A stretch of 9,169 bases of DNA. It comes from Lentisphaeria bacterium UBA1829 (GTDB lineage Bacteria > Verrucomicrobiota > Lentisphaeria > Victivallales > UBA1829). The notes under the pieces are model-generated. The model worked only from the letters and a program-made list of their open reading frames with translations. It searched no databases and was not told the origin of the DNA. Positions 7,192 through 9,169 of this stretch are shown here, piece after piece. A program made the position numbers and the translations under genes. The stretch is from the NCBI GenBank assembly GCA_002338895.1, contig DDJH01000195.1, positions 1-9,169 on the forward strand. The letters are read 5' to 3'. The stretch's first letter is position 1. Each line of letters opens with the position of its first letter.

Positions 7192-7220
7192 AAGCTATAT
7201 TTCATGGTAAAATATAGCTT
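7192..7220. promoter_or_regulatory. Perfect 11-7-11 inverted repeat, candidate operator of the lyase gene
   Basis: AAGCTATATTT (7192-7202), spacer CATGGTA, then AAATATAGCTT (7210-7220). The arms are perfectly complementary over 11 bp. The repeat covers the -10 box and the expected transcription start of the lyase gene, where a bound repressor would block initiation. It is not followed by a T-run in either direction, so a terminator is less likely. The binding protein is unknown; no regulator gene is adjacent except the Lrp-type one downstream. Confidence 0.5.
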
Positions 7221-7237
7221 GCGGGAAAAAAATTCAA
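7209..7237 (-). promoter_or_regulatory. Candidate promoter of the lyase gene
   Basis: On the minus strand TTGAAT (7232-7237) and TATTTT (7209-7214) are spaced by 17 bp, giving a start near 7201 and a leader of about 80 nt. The -10 lies inside the right arm of the inverted repeat at 7192-7220. Confidence 0.45.
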
Positions 7238-7324
7238 GTCCCGTTTCCCTTTTCCGGGCGAAAAGAGAGAGAACGGGAGAAGAGGAGGAGAACGAAAGGC
7301 GAAACGAAAAATTGACGGATCCAT

Positions 7325-7353
7325 TTGTTAAATCGGCATTGCGGCGTTATATT
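7325..7353 (+). promoter_or_regulatory. Promoter of the Lrp-aminotransferase operon
   Basis: TTGTTA (7325-7330) and TATATT (7348-7353) are spaced by 17 bp, with AAGGAG (7374-7379) 7 nt before the ATG at 7387. GTTAT (7346-7350) and ATAAC (7362-7366) form a loose inverted repeat over the -10 and start site, possibly used by the Lrp-type protein itself. The preceding stretch 7260-7311 is strongly purine-rich and appears non-coding. Confidence 0.5.
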
Positions 7354-7386
7354 AAACGACGATAACTTTTTCCAAGGAGAAAAACT

Positions 7387-7878
7387 ATGGATCACAAAAA
7401 CGAGATTTTAAGACTTCTGCGCGAAGACGGCCGACTCTCCAACGAGGAAATCGCGGAACGGATCGGCATCTCGGGAAAGACGGTCGAAAACACCATCAGG
7501 AAACTGGAGAAAAGCGGAATTCTTGTCGGGTTTCGAGCGTTGTTTGACGATTCCGTTCTCCCGGAAAATGCCGTGAAAGCCATCATCGAAGTGAAAGTCA
7601 AACCGGAACGCAACGGCGGATTCGACCGGGTTGCCAAACGGATCAGCAAATTTTCGAAAGTGGAAAACCTGTATCTGATGTCCTCCGGGGTGTTTGACCT
7701 GATGATCGAGGTCCGCGGAGAGACGCTGAACGATGTTGCGGAATTTGTGTCCAGCAAACTTGCGCCGATGGAGGGCGTCGTCTCCACCTCCACCCATTTC
7801 ATCCTGAAGAAATACAAAGAATCCGGAAAGCTGTTTGAAAATGAAGAAGAACATGAACGACTCCAAGTCTCCCCGTAG
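7387..7878 (+). CDS. alaR: Lrp/AsnC-family regulator, AlaR-like
   Basis: This 163-residue protein is a typical Lrp/AsnC regulator. The N-terminal helix-turn-helix (LSNEEIAERIGISGKTVENT, residues 17-36) is followed by an effector-binding RAM domain (about 62-145) with FDRVAKRISKFSKVENLYLM and the SGVFDLMIEV segment that normally holds the amino-acid site. The tail THFILKKYKESG is close to what I remember of Bacillus subtilis AlaR (YugG), which controls the alanine transaminase gene beside it. The gene overlaps an AlaT-like aminotransferase, so the same pairing is likely here: alanine, or a related amino acid, sensed by this protein to control the operon. The symbol rests on this resemblance and synteny. 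The start is fixed by AAGGAG 7 nt upstream. Confidence 0.85.
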   Translation: MDHKNEILRLLREDGRLSNEEIAERIGISGKTVENTIRKLEKSGILVGFRALFDDSVLPENAVKAIIEVKVKPERNGGFDRVAKRISKFSKVENLYLMSSGVFDLMIEVRGETLNDVAEFVSSKLAPMEGVVSTSTHFILKKYKESGKLFENEEEHERLQVSP

Positions 7879-9052
7879 TCTGAAATCCAAACTCGCTCAG
7901 CATATTGTCACCCTCCCGAAAAGCGGGATCCGCGACTTTTTCGAACTGGTCAACACAATGGACGATGTGATCTCCCTCGGAATCGGAGAACCGGATTTCG
8001 TCACACCGTGGACAATCCGGGAGGGGTCGATCTACTCTCTGGAGCGCGGCCATACGAGCTACACCTCCAATCTGGGTCTGCTCTCTCTGCGCAAGGCCAT
8101 CTGCGACTATGTGGCGGAAAATTACAAGGTGGAGTATGACCCGGTGCATGAATGCATCGTCACGGTCGGCGTCAGCGAGGCGCTGGACCTGGCGATCCGC
8201 GCGATCACGGATCCGGGCGACGAGATCATCTACAACGAACCCTGCTATGTCTCCTACTACTCCGAAATCCGGATGGCGCACGGCATTCCCGTCCCTGTTC
8301 CGACCTACGAAAAGAATAATTTTGCGCTGGATCCCGCCGATCTGGAAAAGGCCGTCACACCGAAAACCAAGGCCATTCTCCTGAACTTTCCGTGCAACCC
8401 GACCGGCGCAACACTCGATAAGAACCAGCTGGAGGCCATTGCCGAAATCGCCCGGAAACATGATCTGATCGTTCTGACCGACCTGATCTATTCCGAACTG
8501 ACCTACTCCGGGCACATTCTCCCCGCGATCTCCTCGCTGCCCGGCATGAAGGAGCGGACCATCTTTCTGCACGGATTCTCCAAGGCGTTCGCGATGACCG
8601 GTTTCCGGATCGGCTACGCCTGCGGACCGTTTGAAATCATCGACACGATGATGAAGGTGCATCAGTACTCCATGCTCTGCGCCCCGATCACCGCGCAGGA
8701 GGCCGCGGAAGAGGCGCTCCGCAACGGAAAACGGGATATGGAAACCATGCGGAAAGAGTATATGAACCGCCGGAACGTGATTGTCAAGGGATTCAACCGG
8801 ATGGGGCTTCCCTGCTTCATGCCGGAAGGGGCCTTCTATGCGTTCCCGAACATCACGTCGACCGGGCTTTCCTCGACGGAGTTTGCCAAACGGCTCCTGA
8901 TGGAGCAGCGCGTGGCGGTGGTGCCGGGCAATGCGTTCGGGGCGTCCGGAGAGGGATATGTCCGCTGTTCGTATGCCACGTCGATGGAAAAGATCCGCGA
9001 AGCGCTGAAGCGGATCGAAGTTTTTCTGAAAAGTCTGAAAAAAGTCTCATAA
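7841..9052 (+). CDS. alaT: PLP-dependent class I/II aminotransferase, probable alanine transaminase (AlaT/YugH-like)
   Basis: The protein is a fold-type I aminotransferase. Hallmarks in order: SLGIGEPDFVTPW near the N-terminus, HTSYTSNLGLLSLR, LNFPCNPTGA (the Asn that contacts the cofactor), DLIYSELTYSG and HGFSKAFAMTGFRIGY, whose lysine (K248 counted from 7841) should form the Schiff base with PLP. The C-terminal half (GAFYAFPNI, VAVVPGNAFG, GEGYVRCSYATSMEKI) matches my memory of B. subtilis YugH/AlaT better than PatA. It would interconvert alanine and pyruvate with glutamate/2-oxoglutarate, though related enzymes also use aromatic amino acids. The DLIYSEL motif has Leu where DEIYSEL is usual. 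ATGs at 7841 and 7853 are both possible; either overlaps the regulator gene (38 or 26 bp), implying translational coupling. Confidence 0.88.
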   Translation: MKKNMNDSKSPRSLKSKLAQHIVTLPKSGIRDFFELVNTMDDVISLGIGEPDFVTPWTIREGSIYSLERGHTSYTSNLGLLSLRKAICDYVAENYKVEYDPVHECIVTVGVSEALDLAIRAITDPGDEIIYNEPCYVSYYSEIRMAHGIPVPVPTYEKNNFALDPADLEKAVTPKTKAILLNFPCNPTGATLDKNQLEAIAEIARKHDLIVLTDLIYSELTYSGHILPAISSLPGMKERTIFLHGFSKAFAMTGFRIGYACGPFEIIDTMMKVHQYSMLCAPITAQEAAEEALRNGKRDMETMRKEYMNRRNVIVKGFNRMGLPCFMPEGAFYAFPNITSTGLSSTEFAKRLLMEQRVAVVPGNAFGASGEGYVRCSYATSMEKIREALKRIEVFLKSLKKVS

Positions 9053-9068
9053 ACGGAGGATGCCGTCC

Positions 9069-9169
9069 ATGGAAAAGACCACTGAACCGCACCGGAACCG
9101 ATTCCCGGGAAAAGGGATTCTTCTGCTTCTGCTGTTTCTGCCGCTGTTTGCGGGAGCGGCGGGAAAGAG
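9069..9169 (+). CDS. Start of an exported protein of unknown function (truncated by window end)
   Basis: Only 33 codons are visible. GGAGG (9055-9059) lies 9 nt before the ATG at 9069; an in-frame ATG at 9060 touches the ribosome binding site and is less likely. The peptide has a basic start (HRNRFPGKG), then a hydrophobic core ILLLLLFLPLF and small residues AGAAG, a clear signal peptide with a probable signal peptidase I site. No lipobox cysteine is seen before the edge. It begins 16 bp after the aminotransferase stop and is probably co-transcribed. Nothing in the visible part identifies the mature protein. Confidence 0.65.
   Translation, partial: MEKTTEPHRNRFPGKGILLLLLFLPLFAGAAGK

Noticed and set aside
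6104..7210. A 368-codon plus-strand frame opposite the lyase gene
   Set aside because: Antisense shadow of the lyase, with no motifs; it also crosses the operator-like repeat.
7260..7311. Strongly purine-rich tract upstream of the Lrp-type gene
   Set aside because: Striking composition, but irregular, not mirror-symmetric, and similar purine-rich leaders occur elsewhere in the window (around 1075-1105).
7006..7365. A possible small basic protein ending before the Lrp-type gene, including a start at 7204
   Set aside because: No ribosome binding site before the inner ATG; it overlaps the lyase 5' end, the inverted repeat and the Lrp operon promoter, and has a charged low-complexity translation.

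Overview
The window looks like chromosomal DNA from a free-living, moderately GC-rich, Gram-negative-type anaerobe. I favour the PVC group, most likely Lentisphaerota (Victivallis-like). This rests on a very long GreA of the kind known from chlamydiae and spirochaetes, on a DNA-binding/solute-binding fusion regulator beside a LacI regulator, and on an intracellular heparinase II/III-type lyase. The assignment is inference from gene content, not from a marker gene. I see no rRNA, tRNA, CRISPR array, insertion sequence or phage gene.

Layout. (1) 1-866, minus: 5' part of a GntR-type winged-helix regulator fused to an ABC-transporter-type solute-binding domain; it runs off the left edge. (2) 867-1204: a 338-bp divergent control region with a near-consensus promoter for the GntR fusion, a candidate lacI-type promoter and two small palindromes. 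(3) 1205-2158, plus: a LacI-family regulator. (4) 2286-4382, plus: a 698-residue GreA, with about 540 helical residues ahead of an ordinary GreA module. A calcineurin-like phosphoesterase (4390-5253) follows 7 bp later, probably in the same operon. (5) 5285-7120, minus: a heparinase II/III-family polysaccharide lyase without signal peptide, convergent with (4); its promoter is overlapped by a perfect 11-7-11 inverted repeat. (6) 7387-9052, plus: an Lrp/AsnC regulator overlapping an alanine-type aminotransferase, resembling the Bacillus alaR-alaT pair. The start of an exported protein (9069 onward) sits directly behind it.

How they fit together. The left part and the lyase look like sugar sensing and glycan breakdown: two sugar-type regulators sit back to back, and a cytoplasmic lyase may act on imported oligosaccharides. 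The greA operon and the alaR-alaT operon are housekeeping or amino-acid functions. I find no multi-gene defence or biosynthetic system. The most unusual items are the GntR/solute-binding fusion, the extended GreA and the operator-like repeat in front of the lyase gene.
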